A stretch of 64,000 nucleotides of DNA. Source: Ohtaekwangia koreensis (lineage in GTDB: Bacteria; Bacteroidota; Bacteroidia; Cytophagales; Cyclobacteriaceae). Where the stretch lies: the NCBI RefSeq assembly GCF_900167975.1, contig NZ_FUZU01000003.1, forward strand, positions 744,001 through 808,000. The letters are read 5' to 3'. The notes beneath the pieces were generated by a model. The model made no database searches, was not told the origin of the DNA, and saw only the letters and a program-made list of their open reading frames with translations. Made by a program: the position numbers and the translations under genes. Of this stretch, positions 1 to 9,929 are shown one piece after another; position 1 is the first letter of the stretch, and every line of letters begins with the position of its first letter.

Positions 1-1816
1 CATAGTGTTGTACTCTCCATCTGCGCAGATCCCACTTTGTTTTATGTTCGAGTGCAAGTTCCTTGCGGCGCTCTTTCCGAACCATGTTACGTCCTGCTAC
101 ATCTGCTGATATACCTCCGACTAATGCTGTTGCTCCTGCCCTTTCACGAATTTCGTTTACTGCTGCTGTCGCTACTTGTAGCAGATCCGATCCATCGGGA
201 GAAGCTTCGCCCGCCAATCGTAATTCTACTGCTGCTTCTGCTGCGTTCAATAACACTTCGGCATAGCGCATCAAAATAAAAGGCTGCGCAGATTTACCTT
301 CACCTGCTTCAAAAGAAGGATCGGGGTTTAACCATTTGCGTCCATATAGTCCGGTGAGACAGCTTTCTCCATTATCGTAGAATGGACCGTTAGCACCGGC
401 AGCCGTCATGTTTGTGCCTTCATATGAAACGATCTCCTGACCATTTCCTTCTCTCGGACTAAGATATAGTGTCTTTGATCCTTGCGTATGCGCTGACAAA
501 TTCTGATACCGTGTTTCAGCAGATGCATACGTATAGTTGTTGAAGAACGGACTTACGGGTACAGGCCCGGTATATACTCCTGCGCGGATTTCGATTTCTT
601 TTCCTTTGAATACATCCCCAGGGAAAATTACATACGCGCGGAGACGCGGCTCTGCATTTTCGAAGAAGTCCATAGGTGAATCGTACATCAGGTAAGTTCC
701 GTCTGTATTCGTAGAACCCGTGGTAACTTTGATAGTACCATCGGAATAGCGATCGAATCCATCAAACAACTCGAGGAAATCAAGCGTTGGGCAGGTGCCG
801 GATGCGAGTGGTGCTTTAAAAATAAACGGTGCACTATACGCATCATAACCGTGTGTGAATGTTGGGTACCCGTATTCTTTTACATATATATTCTCCGGGC
901 TCGTCAGGTCACTAAACATGTCCACCATATTCTGATATTGTGCATTCGCATCGCCTGATGCCCATCTCTTTTTATAGAGCGAGTACCGGCCACTGCTGAT
1001 CACTTCGCGGGCCGCTATATATGCTTCCTTGAAATATTTTCTCGAAGCGCTTTGTGCCGACTCTGCAGAAAATCCCATAACACGCACACCGGTTTTCTGT
1101 CCTAGTCCGGTGAGTCTCCCGGTAACCGTCTCATTATACTTTGCTACACTGCCTGCATATAGCATCGCTTCGGATTTAAATGACAACGCTACATATTTAT
1201 TCGAGTATCCTCTCTCAGGACTGTTCGGTTGAAGTAACGCAATTGCCTGATCGTAATCTGCAAGCACCTGGTCCCATGTAGCTTCTTCAGTTGCGCGTGG
1301 TACTTCGAGCTCATCCTCATCAGCAGGATAACGTATAACTTTTGTTACCAATGGCACACCACCAAAGCGTTTTGCCATGGCATAGAATACGGTAGCCCGC
1401 ACAAAATAGGCTTCACCTAAATAATGGTTGTACGTAACCTCTGGAAAATTACTTTGGTAATCAGGCAAGGTTTCGATCAGGTAGTTTGCATCGCGCAGCA
1501 ACACAAACGCTTCTGTCCAATAAGGTGTTCTCTCACCTGTGAAGGCTGAGCATATTCCATCGCGGTTCAGTGCTTCCCCGGTACCTTCTATACCCATGGC
1601 GCCCAGCCATCCATTGTATTCGAAGCCCCATTGTGCCATATATTTGAAATCCTCAAATGGCATTCTGCTATACATCCGGGCCATGTAAACTTTCATACCG
1701 GATTCATTTGTAAAAAGCGTTTCATCGCCCACGACATTTGGAGGCGGTATATCCAGATCTGCGCAACCTGAGAAGGTTAATAGGCCGATCAGGAGTGTTA
1801 TATATATACTTTTCAT
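1..1816 (-). CDS. SusD/RagB-family nutrient-binding outer-membrane lipoprotein (PUL 1), C-terminus cut by window edge
   Basis: The reading frame opens at the ATG complementary to 1814-1816 and stays open to the left edge, giving about 605 residues. The N-terminus is a lipoprotein signal with lipobox FSGC (Cys18), followed by the tetratricopeptide-like helices of SusD proteins (TEEATWDQVLADYDQAI) and the late motif WDLRRWR, which normally lies within the last 60 residues, so little is missing. SusD proteins sit on the cell surface as lids of the SusC pore and capture oligosaccharides. The gene starts 47 bp after the SusC stop, as expected for a SusCD pair. The ligand cannot be read from the sequence; the GH76 neighbour suggests alpha-mannan. 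Whether the operon continues left is not visible. Confidence 0.93.
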   Translation of the reverse strand, partial: MKSIYITLLIGLLTFSGCADLDIPPPNVVGDETLFTNESGMKVYMARMYSRMPFEDFKYMAQWGFEYNGWLGAMGIEGTGEALNRDGICSAFTGERTPYWTEAFVLLRDANYLIETLPDYQSNFPEVTYNHYLGEAYFVRATVFYAMAKRFGGVPLVTKVIRYPADEDELEVPRATEEATWDQVLADYDQAIALLQPNSPERGYSNKYVALSFKSEAMLYAGSVAKYNETVTGRLTGLGQKTGVRVMGFSAESAQSASRKYFKEAYIAAREVISSGRYSLYKKRWASGDANAQYQNMVDMFSDLTSPENIYVKEYGYPTFTHGYDAYSAPFIFKAPLASGTCPTLDFLELFDGFDRYSDGTIKVTTGSTNTDGTYLMYDSPMDFFENAEPRLRAYVIFPGDVFKGKEIEIRAGVYTGPVPVSPFFNNYTYASAETRYQNLSAHTQGSKTLYLSPREGNGQEIVSYEGTNMTAAGANGPFYDNGESCLTGLYGRKWLNPDPSFEAGEGKSAQPFILMRYAEVLLNAAEAAVELRLAGEASPDGSDLLQVATAAVNEIRERAGATALVGGISADVAGRNMVRKERRKELALEHKTKWDLRRWRVQHY

Positions 1817-1863
1817 ATTTATATACTTCAATTTTATAACTCGTAGTTTCTCAGTATAGATTT

Positions 1864-4800
1864 TTAAAATCTGGCGGAAACGCCTATTGTATATGTTTTG
1901 TTGAGTGGATACAACCTTCCGAGATCATCGTCCGGATGTTCGGGGTCAACAAACTTCACTCCTGTTATCGTGAACATGTTATAGGCATTGGCAAACACAC
2001 GCAGATTCATAGCCGAGAGCACCTTGTTCTTTTTCGGCAATGTATAGCCGAGTTCGATGCTCTTCAGACGGAGGTATGCTGTACTGACACGGTTGAATTC
2101 AGAATTCTCGCGCGCATATCTTCCGGTATATCCATAGTAGCCTCCCGCCCATTCCGTTTCCGGATTGTAAGGATCCGCCTGCGGATCTACGGGGTGCCAG
2201 CGATCTGTATATTGTTCCAGTGTACCACCTCCGTTTGTTCCCCATATAGCATATAGTGGTTCTTTATATTGCATCGAGCCCATGGCCGTTCCCTGGAAGA
2301 GGAAGCTCAGGTCAAAACTTTTATAGGTACAGTTATAGGCCAAACTAAAATTCAACCAAGGTGTTTGATCGTAGGCATACGGATGCTCATCCTGAGCGTT
2401 GATTTCACCATCACCATTCCAGTCTTCATATTTATAGTCTCCGGGTAATATATCCCGATCTTTATATATAGGATACGACCAGATGTCCTCCCAGTTCGTA
2501 TAGCGTCCTGCAGATTCATACCCGAACTGTACGCCCTGATAGCGGTTGTTCAGGTTATCGTTGCGCCAGCGGTCATACGAATTTCCCCACGGTCCTTTTT
2601 CCACGGCAACCAAATGCTTTCTGCGTGTAATAGTACCAATTGCTTTTACAGTATAGGAAAGCTCTCCTATACTGTTACGATGTGAGAGTTCGAGATCTAT
2701 ACCGAATTGACGATCGCTGTTCAGGTTTTCTCTGGGAGCACCTGTACCCACTACAGTAGGTACATCTCCCGAACGGTTGGCAAAAAGTCCTTCCCTGCGG
2801 CGATCAAAATAGTCGAGTGACAAACCAAAGAGACCATTCCATCCCTCAAAGTCTACCCCTACATCGAGGGTGCGCGCTTCCCACCAGGTGATCTTTTCAT
2901 TCGGTACAATCAACGACACACCATTTACAAATTCACCTCCGAACATATAGCCGGGAGCGTATTGATTGTAATAACCATTTTCTGAATTACCACTTGTGGC
3001 CGGGTATTGATAGCCAGGGTACCAGTCGTACTTCAATGCGTCATCATCCGCCGTTACACCATAGCTTGCGCGCAGTTTGAACTGATCCACAAACGACAGA
3101 AATGAAGCCGACTTGAAGAACGATTCTTCCGATATACGCCAGCCTATTGATCCGGATGGGAAGAAGCCCCACTGGTTGTCTTTAACAAATTTAGAAGAGC
3201 CATCATAACGGAATTGAAACTCCGCTATATATTTATCAGCATAAGTATAGTTTGCTCTTCCGAACATCGCGGCATTGGCAATCTCATAGAGATCATTATC
3301 ACCTGAGTACATACCACTCACCTGCGCTTGATTCACACCACCCAAAAGATAGTCCATCGCGAATGCGAGGTTGCGCTGCGCATAGAAGTTATCTCCTTTT
3401 CTCTTCTGACTTTCCAGACCAAGGAATCCTACTACTTTATGATCACCGAATGTACGGTTATAGTTCAGTAAGAATTGCCCGAGCAATTGCTGCTTGGCAT
3501 ACATGGTGCGGGCCAGCTGATTGGGTGAACTTGCGTTGTATAATTTTGAATCATACGAATTAGTCAAGGTGTTATAGGTATATTGATAATACTCTCTACG
3601 GAAAGCCGTGTTGTCATCGTTACGATAGTCGTAGCTGATGAGCGCTTTTGCAGATAAACCTTCGAGGTCGTCTGACACCGTGGCAAAATCAAAATTGAGA
3701 GAGAACGAAGACTGGAAGTTTTTCTGATTATACTTCCTATAGCCTGATACATCCGAGGTCATCATGGCCACTGTATTCGTTTCGAGATTCAATCCCTCAT
3801 AGTTCAACATTGTATTTTCAGGATCGGCATATGCAGGAAACAATACACCTTGCGCCCAGTAATTCCGAATAATGTCTACTGAGCTTGCGAGGGGTGCATT
3901 TGTCTGATCCGAAAATCCGCTGAGGTTGACATTGAATGTTAATCCCTGAACAAGCTCCGTAGTAATGTTTGTACGCAAGTTATACTTACGATAGTTCAAA
4001 TCGCCTGACTTGAAAATCCCTTCCTGAAAAAGATAGCCACCGCCTATATAGTATTGTGTTTTGTCGTTACCACCGGTAATGCTTAAGTCATGCTGTGTTT
4101 GTGGAGCAAAGTCTGAGATCAGCAATGAATTCCAATCTGTAGACCTGCGTGCTCCGCTCCGGAAAGCTTCGAAATCTTCTTGGTCATATATAATGCTCCC
4201 GCCATTGATATTATTCATCGACTTCTCATTATATATAGTCATCGTCTGATATGGATCAGCAAGCTTCGGCATCCCTGATGGTTTCTGTAGTGTATAGGAA
4301 CCGTTGTAAGTGATGGATGTTTTTCCTTGTGTTCCTTTTTTGGTAGTAACCAGCACAACACCATTCGCAGCGCGCACACCATAGATCGCTGCCGAAGCAT
4401 CCTTCAACACCGATATATCTTCGATGTCACTCGGGTTGAGGCGTTGAAAATCAGACATCGAACGAGGTATACCATCGATCACCACCAATGGATTTCCGAG
4501 ATATCCGCGTATATCAAATACGTTGTTGAAGCTACCCGGCTCAGAGCTTTTTTGCCATACACGAACACCGGCTACTCTACCGGTGAGCATGTTCTGTGGA
4601 TTTTCACTTTTGGTGCGAAGCATCTCTTCACCTTTGATGCTCGTTACCGCTCCGGTCAAGGTAACTTTTTGTTGTGTACCATAACCCACCACCACAACTT
4701 CACCAAGTTGGTGTACATCTGCAGCCAAGACTACATCAACGACAGATTGAGAAGCGACCGATAGCTCCTGCGTTGTGTATCCTATAAATGAAAAAACCAG

Positions 4801-5061
4801 TATAGCATTTCCGTCCGGAACCGCTATCGAATACTTTCCATCAGCATCGGTTGTCGTTCCATTCGTTGTACCCTTAATGATTACGTTCACCCCTGGCAAG
4901 GAAGTTCCATCGTCAGCCGATGTTACCGTACCGGTTACTCTCATCTCCTGTTGCAATGCTCCGAACGAAATGACGGGAGCGAAAACAACACACTGAAAAA
5001 TGATTCCGTACACGGAATGCTTTATCAGTTTTTTAAATAGTTGCTTGTATATATTCTGCAT
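1864..5061 (-). CDS. SusC/RagA-family TonB-linked outer-membrane transporter (PUL 1)
   Basis: 1065 residues, the usual SusC length. Order: signal peptide (about 1-35), CarboxypepD_reg-like beta-sandwich (about 40-125, with LPGVNVIIKGTTNGT and DADGKYSI), TonB-box region, plug domain (about 130-260, with GVRAANGVVLVTTKKG), then a 22-strand-type barrel ending in an aromatic residue (VSARF). It imports glycan fragments across the outer membrane using TonB energy. It follows the GH76 gene by 17 bp and precedes SusD by 47 bp on the same strand. Unusually it is the third gene of the apparent operon rather than the first. Confidence 0.96.
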   Translation of the reverse strand: MQNIYKQLFKKLIKHSVYGIIFQCVVFAPVISFGALQQEMRVTGTVTSADDGTSLPGVNVIIKGTTNGTTTDADGKYSIAVPDGNAILVFSFIGYTTQELSVASQSVVDVVLAADVHQLGEVVVVGYGTQQKVTLTGAVTSIKGEEMLRTKSENPQNMLTGRVAGVRVWQKSSEPGSFNNVFDIRGYLGNPLVVIDGIPRSMSDFQRLNPSDIEDISVLKDASAAIYGVRAANGVVLVTTKKGTQGKTSITYNGSYTLQKPSGMPKLADPYQTMTIYNEKSMNNINGGSIIYDQEDFEAFRSGARRSTDWNSLLISDFAPQTQHDLSITGGNDKTQYYIGGGYLFQEGIFKSGDLNYRKYNLRTNITTELVQGLTFNVNLSGFSDQTNAPLASSVDIIRNYWAQGVLFPAYADPENTMLNYEGLNLETNTVAMMTSDVSGYRKYNQKNFQSSFSLNFDFATVSDDLEGLSAKALISYDYRNDDNTAFRREYYQYTYNTLTNSYDSKLYNASSPNQLARTMYAKQQLLGQFLLNYNRTFGDHKVVGFLGLESQKRKGDNFYAQRNLAFAMDYLLGGVNQAQVSGMYSGDNDLYEIANAAMFGRANYTYADKYIAEFQFRYDGSSKFVKDNQWGFFPSGSIGWRISEESFFKSASFLSFVDQFKLRASYGVTADDDALKYDWYPGYQYPATSGNSENGYYNQYAPGYMFGGEFVNGVSLIVPNEKITWWEARTLDVGVDFEGWNGLFGLSLDYFDRRREGLFANRSGDVPTVVGTGAPRENLNSDRQFGIDLELSHRNSIGELSYTVKAIGTITRRKHLVAVEKGPWGNSYDRWRNDNLNNRYQGVQFGYESAGRYTNWEDIWSYPIYKDRDILPGDYKYEDWNGDGEINAQDEHPYAYDQTPWLNFSLAYNCTYKSFDLSFLFQGTAMGSMQYKEPLYAIWGTNGGGTLEQYTDRWHPVDPQADPYNPETEWAGGYYGYTGRYARENSEFNRVSTAYLRLKSIELGYTLPKKNKVLSAMNLRVFANAYNMFTITGVKFVDPEHPDDDLGRLYPLNKTYTIGVSARF

Positions 5062-5078
5062 ATGCTAGATGACTTATT

Positions 5079-6536
5079 TCATTTTTCAAGTTCATATTGC
5101 GCCAACACAGCATACTCAGTAGCAAAGGCAAAGTTGAACATGCCTTCTGTGTTGTTCTTACCATTATCACGGTTCCAGCCTACCAATAAGTTTGTCGGGA
5201 GAAAACCTTTGTACAGGAAGTTGGTGTACGCGTAGTCAAGGTTCTTCTGAAAAGAATTTATATAGTTAGCCGTAGTTCCATATGCCGGATATACATCTAC
5301 ATATCCACGCATCAATACTCCATCAAACCAGTTTCTGAAACCGCTGATATCGTATGTATAGTAGCCTTCTTTAGTCTGTCCGAGTTTTGCGAAATATTGG
5401 AAACTGGCATCCGACAATTTGCTTACATCCTCCAGGTATATATTGTCGCCCGTTACCCGGAATAAATCAGCGCCACCGGAAAGCATGGAGCCGCTGTTGT
5501 AGGTAATCGCAGGGCCGACACGATCCTGACACGTAGTACCTCTGCGATACAGCGTTCCATTGATAGTTTCCGTTTGAGGGTTACCCGGAGAGCAGCCTCC
5601 TCTCATATCATCATATACGCCATCGTTACGCAGCAACTGGTTTTTCTGCCAGCTATATATCTTCTTTGCAAAATCCAGGTAGTAGTCGCTTTTCTTTACC
5701 TGCATGGTTTTGCGGGTCTGCTTATCATCAGCATCTATATAGCTATAGGTCACTTCATCGTTTTTGTCTTTGTATAGCTCATGCAGCCATACCAACGGAC
5801 TGACTACCGGCCCATTGCTGCAAGCATGCTTGGTTACATAACCGGGTCCCCAGGTAATGCCACCACGTTCTGCTCCGTTGGCGTCACGTGTACAATCCCA
5901 TCCATCGAGTACATATTCGGTTAGGTACTCAGCTTTTTGCAGATACGCTGCATTATCTGTGAGTTTATAGGCCTCGAGTAATTCGCGGATAAGCCACATC
6001 TGATCATCATATACATTTTCAATTCCTGCTACTTGTGCAGATCCTTTCGAACCTCCGCGGTTCACTCCATATACCGACCATTCTTTGTTTTGGGTATAGG
6101 AGGTCAGTTGAAAGGTCCCCATATAGTAATCTGCATTTTCATATAGCTTGTGCAGCAATTCAGAATACTTGTTGAAATGTTCAGTGTAAAGCGCAGCGTT
6201 GCCGTGATCTTTTTGTGCTTCGAGCGCACGAAGGATCGCATTCACGGCTTCAATCGCGCTGGTATACATCCATACACTGCCCTTCTCTTCAGAGCGGACG
6301 TTGGTATAGGGATTATAGTATCGGGCCATTGCCATCCCGTCTCCGGTGAAGTGAGCAGCAACAGCGTTGTCTGTAAGTTCCATGGCCCTGCGAAGGTTCT
6401 GTTCCGAAAGACTTACCTCGTTCGGAGGATCAACAGGACCATCATCTGACGCAGGGTCGCTACACGCTGCTATAACCATTAGCAGAACAAGACAAGACGT
6501 AGTAATTGTGCGAAATAGTGTCATGGTATATTTCAT
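5079..6536 (-). CDS. Glycoside hydrolase family 76 (alpha-1,6-mannanase-like) lipoprotein
   Basis: 485 residues. A lipoprotein signal ends at Cys25 (VIAAC). The rest fits a GH76 (alpha/alpha)6 barrel: the paired catalytic aspartates of the family are visible as YDDQMW (D177, D178), followed by GGITWGPGY near 225-233 and helix-turn repeats such as NAAYLQKAEYLTEYVLDGWD. GH76 enzymes are endo-acting on alpha-1,6-mannan, the backbone of fungal cell-wall mannan. The gene lies 3 bp after the preceding lipoprotein gene and 17 bp before SusC, so the four genes should be one transcript. Substrate is inferred from the family; bacterial GH76 members also include close relatives with other specificities. 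Confidence 0.85.
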   Translation of the reverse strand: MKYTMTLFRTITTSCLVLLMVIAACSDPASDDGPVDPPNEVSLSEQNLRRAMELTDNAVAAHFTGDGMAMARYYNPYTNVRSEEKGSVWMYTSAIEAVNAILRALEAQKDHGNAALYTEHFNKYSELLHKLYENADYYMGTFQLTSYTQNKEWSVYGVNRGGSKGSAQVAGIENVYDDQMWLIRELLEAYKLTDNAAYLQKAEYLTEYVLDGWDCTRDANGAERGGITWGPGYVTKHACSNGPVVSPLVWLHELYKDKNDEVTYSYIDADDKQTRKTMQVKKSDYYLDFAKKIYSWQKNQLLRNDGVYDDMRGGCSPGNPQTETINGTLYRRGTTCQDRVGPAITYNSGSMLSGGADLFRVTGDNIYLEDVSKLSDASFQYFAKLGQTKEGYYTYDISGFRNWFDGVLMRGYVDVYPAYGTTANYINSFQKNLDYAYTNFLYKGFLPTNLLVGWNRDNGKNNTEGMFNFAFATEYAVLAQYELEK

Positions 6537-6539
6537 TCT

Positions 6540-8345
6540 TTATTTCAGATTAATTGTATGGAACACCAGTTTGTTTTCACCCGTGTTAGCCTCTCCGTTG
6601 TATACACCAAAAGCGAGTGTTACATTTTTACCGTTGAACGGAGACAAGTCGTACACGAATGATGCATAGGCTTCCGGATTGCCGGCTCCGCCATTGCCAT
6701 GCTTAAACTTCCAGCAACCGTTATCAGCAGCGCTGGCTTCTTGTGCAGTATTTGATTGAGGTGCTATATGGCTCACGGTACCATCATCTTCAATCGCTGT
6801 GAGTTTGAAGTAAGTATAGTTGCTACCGAAATTGCGTGTGGTAAAGGTTAGCAGATTGCTACCGGGTGCTACAGCAAATTTTGCATATAGGTATGCTTCC
6901 GGAATGGTTGTATTCACGTCAGCAGTATTACGCGTTTTGAGAATATAGCCTTCTGAAGGAAACACTTCCGGATCTTTTATGAGGGGAACGAAAGACCATT
7001 CTGCTGCCACATGAGATACATTGCGCCATGCGCGATACGCATCTACATAGTTATCACGGTTGCCCGATACAGGGCTAAGACCTGTGAAGGATTTTTTATT
7101 ATGCGGCATGGTAGACCGTGCCGTCTCCTGTGTAAGCTTCCATCCTGGAATAACTTCAGTGCCCGGCAGCCAATCCCAGTTCACTACCTTCTTATCCGCA
7201 AAGCGAATCGCGCGAAGAACAAGTTGTTTCCAATAGTCGCCCGTTGCCTGACGATATATACCTATAGCAACGACAACCTCTTTGCCTATATAATTGCTTA
7301 AGTCAAATTCAAAGTCAGCATAATCTCCCGAACCGTACGTTTTGTTCTCCCCTATTTTTACAGCGAGCGGCTCTGCTGCAGAAAGATCAACTACCTGTAC
7401 ACCAAAGTGTGCAGGACTTGCAGGGTCAGCGTTGTGCGTACGCATTCTCAGCGATAATATTTTATTATCTTCTGTGATCAGTTTACGACCATATACATAC
7501 GAATCGAAAACATTCAGGTCTGCAGGGTTGCTGCGTTGATCTTCACCATTACGGATTTGCAAAGTGGTGCCTTCATTTTGCTCTTGCCATGCTCCCCAGA
7601 AATCAAGCGTAGACATATAGTTGCATGCCCAGTCCCAATGCGGATATGCATCGGCATTACGTCCGCCACGATATTCGTTATAATACCACTTATTGGCAGT
7701 AGAGAGTTGATCGGCTGTTAAGCCACGAAGAAGTTCCCGGCTGCCCACCGCTACATTTAACGTCACGATGCCGTCAATAAAGTCCGCGGGTGTCACCTGT
7801 TTGGTAACGGTGATATAGTTTGCTTTGGAAAACGTTACGGTATAATTATCAACGATCAGGTTCTCGATGGTATAGCTACCATCATTTCCACTGGTCACTG
7901 TTCCGGCAACACCTACACTTACCGTTACACCGGAGAGAGGTTCACCACCGGCAGCGGCATCTGTAATAATCCCTGTGATTTCCGCAGAGGCACTTACCAT
8001 CGTGACCGTGGTTGTGGCTACCTTCTCAGCATTAAAATCTTTGGGCGCTACGCTTTTGCTGACGGTCAACCATCCCGTTTTTGAAAACGTGACAGCGTGT
8101 ATTTTCAAAGACACATCTTCGAAAGTATACTTTCCGTCTGCTTCGGTTGTCACCGATCTATCTTCTTCACTAACACCAGACACGGTAACCGTAACATCAG
8201 CTATAGGCTGTCCTTCGCTGTTTGCAACAATCCCGGTTATTGTTCCGGAACCGCTACTGCTCGGGTCATCTTCTTTGTCGCAGGAACTCAGAATGAATGC
8301 CCCCAGCAAAACGATGTACGAAAAGAATTGTAGAGTTCTAATCAT
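6540..8345 (-). CDS. Surface lipoprotein with two CarboxypepD_reg-like domains, probable glycan-binding protein of PUL 1
   Basis: 601 residues. Lipobox LSSC at about residue 22, followed by an acidic DKEDD stretch that resembles Bacteroidota lipoprotein export signals. Two consecutive CarboxypepD_reg-like sandwiches (about 35-110 and 120-195) share the pattern ADGKYTFEDVSLKIHAVTF / NDGSYTIENLIVDNYTVTF. The remaining 400 residues appear to be two beta-sandwich modules rich in Trp and Tyr with no catalytic motif I recognise. It is the promoter-proximal gene of PUL 1. Position and aromatic content suggest a surface glycan-binding protein, but the large C-terminal part is unidentified. Confidence 0.75.
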   Translation of the reverse strand: MIRTLQFFSYIVLLGAFILSSCDKEDDPSSSGSGTITGIVANSEGQPIADVTVTVSGVSEEDRSVTTEADGKYTFEDVSLKIHAVTFSKTGWLTVSKSVAPKDFNAEKVATTTVTMVSASAEITGIITDAAAGGEPLSGVTVSVGVAGTVTSGNDGSYTIENLIVDNYTVTFSKANYITVTKQVTPADFIDGIVTLNVAVGSRELLRGLTADQLSTANKWYYNEYRGGRNADAYPHWDWACNYMSTLDFWGAWQEQNEGTTLQIRNGEDQRSNPADLNVFDSYVYGRKLITEDNKILSLRMRTHNADPASPAHFGVQVVDLSAAEPLAVKIGENKTYGSGDYADFEFDLSNYIGKEVVVAIGIYRQATGDYWKQLVLRAIRFADKKVVNWDWLPGTEVIPGWKLTQETARSTMPHNKKSFTGLSPVSGNRDNYVDAYRAWRNVSHVAAEWSFVPLIKDPEVFPSEGYILKTRNTADVNTTIPEAYLYAKFAVAPGSNLLTFTTRNFGSNYTYFKLTAIEDDGTVSHIAPQSNTAQEASAADNGCWKFKHGNGGAGNPEAYASFVYDLSPFNGKNVTLAFGVYNGEANTGENKLVFHTINLK

Positions 8346-8770
8346 GGGTTGAAATGGTTTTTAGGTTAAACATTGTAGTTGCTAAAAGCTGCTTGCTTTG
8401 CTGATGGGTTGCTTTCACCATCGTTTGCAATCAGAATGCAAACGTTAACGACCACTGGTTAAATTATGGGTTAAAACAGGGTTAATGGCCGAGAAAAAAT
8501 TGTTAATCCTTAAAATTTGGCGTGTTTTCAAATATTCTTCCGACACGAAAGTTGAAGGCTTAGATAAAAATTGTTGCTCAAGTTTCGGGCATTCATGAAG
8601 CCGAAAAATTTCGAGGCCATGGAGGGAGTTAATGAAGTGCTACAGGACTTTTTGTTTTCGACCTCCTAAAAAATCATAACAAAAATCATGATCGGGACTG
8701 TAGAAAAGTCAACGTAAGGGACGTGGTATATTCCAACCTTTGGTCTATGTTAATTTAAAACACACGAACC
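8346..8770. other. Divergent intergenic region between PUL 1 and the 8771 gene
   Basis: This 425-bp gap lies between divergent genes and must hold the PUL 1 promoter. Apart from the inverted repeat at 8420-8444, described separately, I see AT-rich DNA and no convincing small gene on either strand. Confidence 0.6.
8420..8444. promoter_or_regulatory. Inverted repeat CGTTTGCA-N7-TGCAAACG upstream of PUL 1
   Basis: CGTTTGCA at 8422-8429 is mirrored perfectly by TGCAAACG at 8437-8444 with a 7-bp spacer, 77-98 bp upstream of the first PUL 1 gene. The half-site resembles the half-operator of LacI/PurR-type regulators. The extended 10-mer ATCGTTTGCA (8420-8429) also occurs at 32464-32473 and, reversed, at 36933-36942, both upstream of other glycan genes. 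Regulator unknown; no LacI-type gene is in this window. Confidence 0.5.
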
Positions 8771-9232
8771 ATGAAAAACAAAACACTTCTGATGATCATG
8801 CTAATGGTATTCGCATTATCATTCGCCAACGCTCAAGAGTCACAACAAAAAAGAGAGATGGCACCAAAGCATAGAGGCATGCATCCGCGCCTTCAGGCAG
8901 ATGGAACTGTAGTTGATGATGAGGGTAAAACACTCGGCTCTATTAAGAATGGGAAAGTATGTGACGAGACCGGAAAAGTTATCGGTGTGATTGCCGGGCA
9001 TGGTGACGTGACTACGGCAAACGGAAAAGTAATTGCCAAAATGCAGAAAGATGGAACCTATAAATCTATGAAAGGCCATGTAGTGACAACGGACCCGGAT
9101 GGCGTTGTAAAAGTAGCCGGAAAAGAAGTCGCTAAAGTCGAAGCGGGATATAAAGAGAAGAATCACGGATGTGCATTGCATTGTTTCTTTAGCTCAAAAA
9201 ATGAAGAGGCCAAGGAAATCGATCATCACTAA
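8771..9232 (+). CDS. Small secreted protein of short beta-repeats (5-fold beta-flower-like)
   Basis: 153 residues with a signal peptide cleaved near ANAQ (residue 22). The body is a run of about 12-20-residue units with a G-K-V/I pattern: DDEGKTLGSIKNGKVCDETG, GKVIGVIAGHGDVTTANG, GKVIAKMQKDGTYKSMKG, DGVVKVAGKEVAKVEAG. This matches small Bacteroidota proteins that fold as short beta-hairpin blades (5-fold beta-flower type); that family name is recalled, not verified. The C-terminal segment adds two Cys (CALHC) and a His-rich end (DHH). It stands alone, followed by a terminator at 9385, upstream of metal-handling genes. Role unknown. Confidence 0.7.
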   Translation: MKNKTLLMIMLMVFALSFANAQESQQKREMAPKHRGMHPRLQADGTVVDDEGKTLGSIKNGKVCDETGKVIGVIAGHGDVTTANGKVIAKMQKDGTYKSMKGHVVTTDPDGVVKVAGKEVAKVEAGYKEKNHGCALHCFFSSKNEEAKEIDHH

Positions 9233-9384
9233 AATGAATAGCCACTCATAACCAGACGCTCCTGAACCATTCGCGAATGTTATATTAAAAACTAAAAATT
9301 CATACTCGTTTAAAAATTCTCGAAGAAAGTACCAGCAGTTCTTCAGCAGATAAAGAATGTTTTACCAGGTATATGGTTGGACAC

Positions 9385-9411
9385 AAAAGCTTATAGGCTA
9401 TAAGCTTTTTT
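9385..9411 (+). terminator. Intrinsic terminator after the 8771 gene
   Basis: AAAAGCTTATAG and CTATAAGCTTTT flank a single G, forming a stem of at least 9 bp once the loop is opened, and run into six T. It lies about 150 bp beyond the stop at 9232. Confidence 0.7.
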
Positions 9412-9473
9412 AAGGAATTTTGTAATTCATTAATCTTAAAGTATAAATACTATATCCTGGAATTACGTTAGAT

Positions 9474-9893
9474 TTGAAGTATCAGATGCAGACAATCCGT
9501 TCCATATCGGCCATATTGTTAGCCATCCTTGTGTTGGTTTCTTCCACCAGCTTTATAGTCGGTTTCCATATATGTATGGGCGAGGTTCAGAATGTAGCGT
9601 TGTTCACGAAAGCCGATAGCTGCGAAAAAGAAGAAAGCCTTCCTCCATGTCATCGCCATCAGAAAGCACCGTGCTGTGCCGATGAAACGTTCTTCCATAA
9701 AGGCGACAACTTCAAAGCTTCAATTGATCATATTTATATAGTGGGGCCCACTCCTGTTGACGTTGAGCAACCTATGGTTCTGGTTTCAGAAATTATTCCG
9801 GGCTCACCGATTGCTCAGTTTCGATATTACTACTACGATCCGCCTCTGCGATCTTGTGACCTGACGGTCGAGCATCAAGTTTTCTTAATCTGA
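9474..9893 (+). CDS. HYC_CC_PP-family protein, probable metal-responsive periplasmic/membrane protein
   Basis: 139 residues if the TTG at 9474 is used; the ATG at 9486 (MQTIRS) is an equally good start and gives 135. One N-terminal hydrophobic segment (about 12-30) is a signal peptide or anchor. The motifs that name this Bacteroidota family are all present in relaxed form: FHICMG (HYC variant), PCCADE (CC) and YDPPLRS (PP) just before the typical C-terminus ending HQVFLI. Several Cys and His (DSCEKEESLPPCHRHQKAPCC) suggest metal binding. Family members often accompany copper or heavy-metal export genes; here the CopB-type ATPase starts 200 bp downstream. No biochemical role is established to my knowledge. 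Confidence 0.75.
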   Translation: MKYQMQTIRSISAILLAILVLVSSTSFIVGFHICMGEVQNVALFTKADSCEKEESLPPCHRHQKAPCCADETFFHKGDNFKASIDHIYIVGPTPVDVEQPMVLVSEIIPGSPIAQFRYYYYDPPLRSCDLTVEHQVFLI

Positions 9894-9909
9894 TTTTTCC
9901 ATTCTGTTT

Positions 9910-9929
9910 GAAGGGAAGCCTTTCCCTTC
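9910..9929 (+). terminator. Hairpin after the HYC_CC_PP gene
   Basis: GAAGGGAA and TTCCCTTC form an 8-bp stem with a 4-nt loop 16 bp past the stop at 9893. There is no T-run after it, so termination is only possible. Confidence 0.4.
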
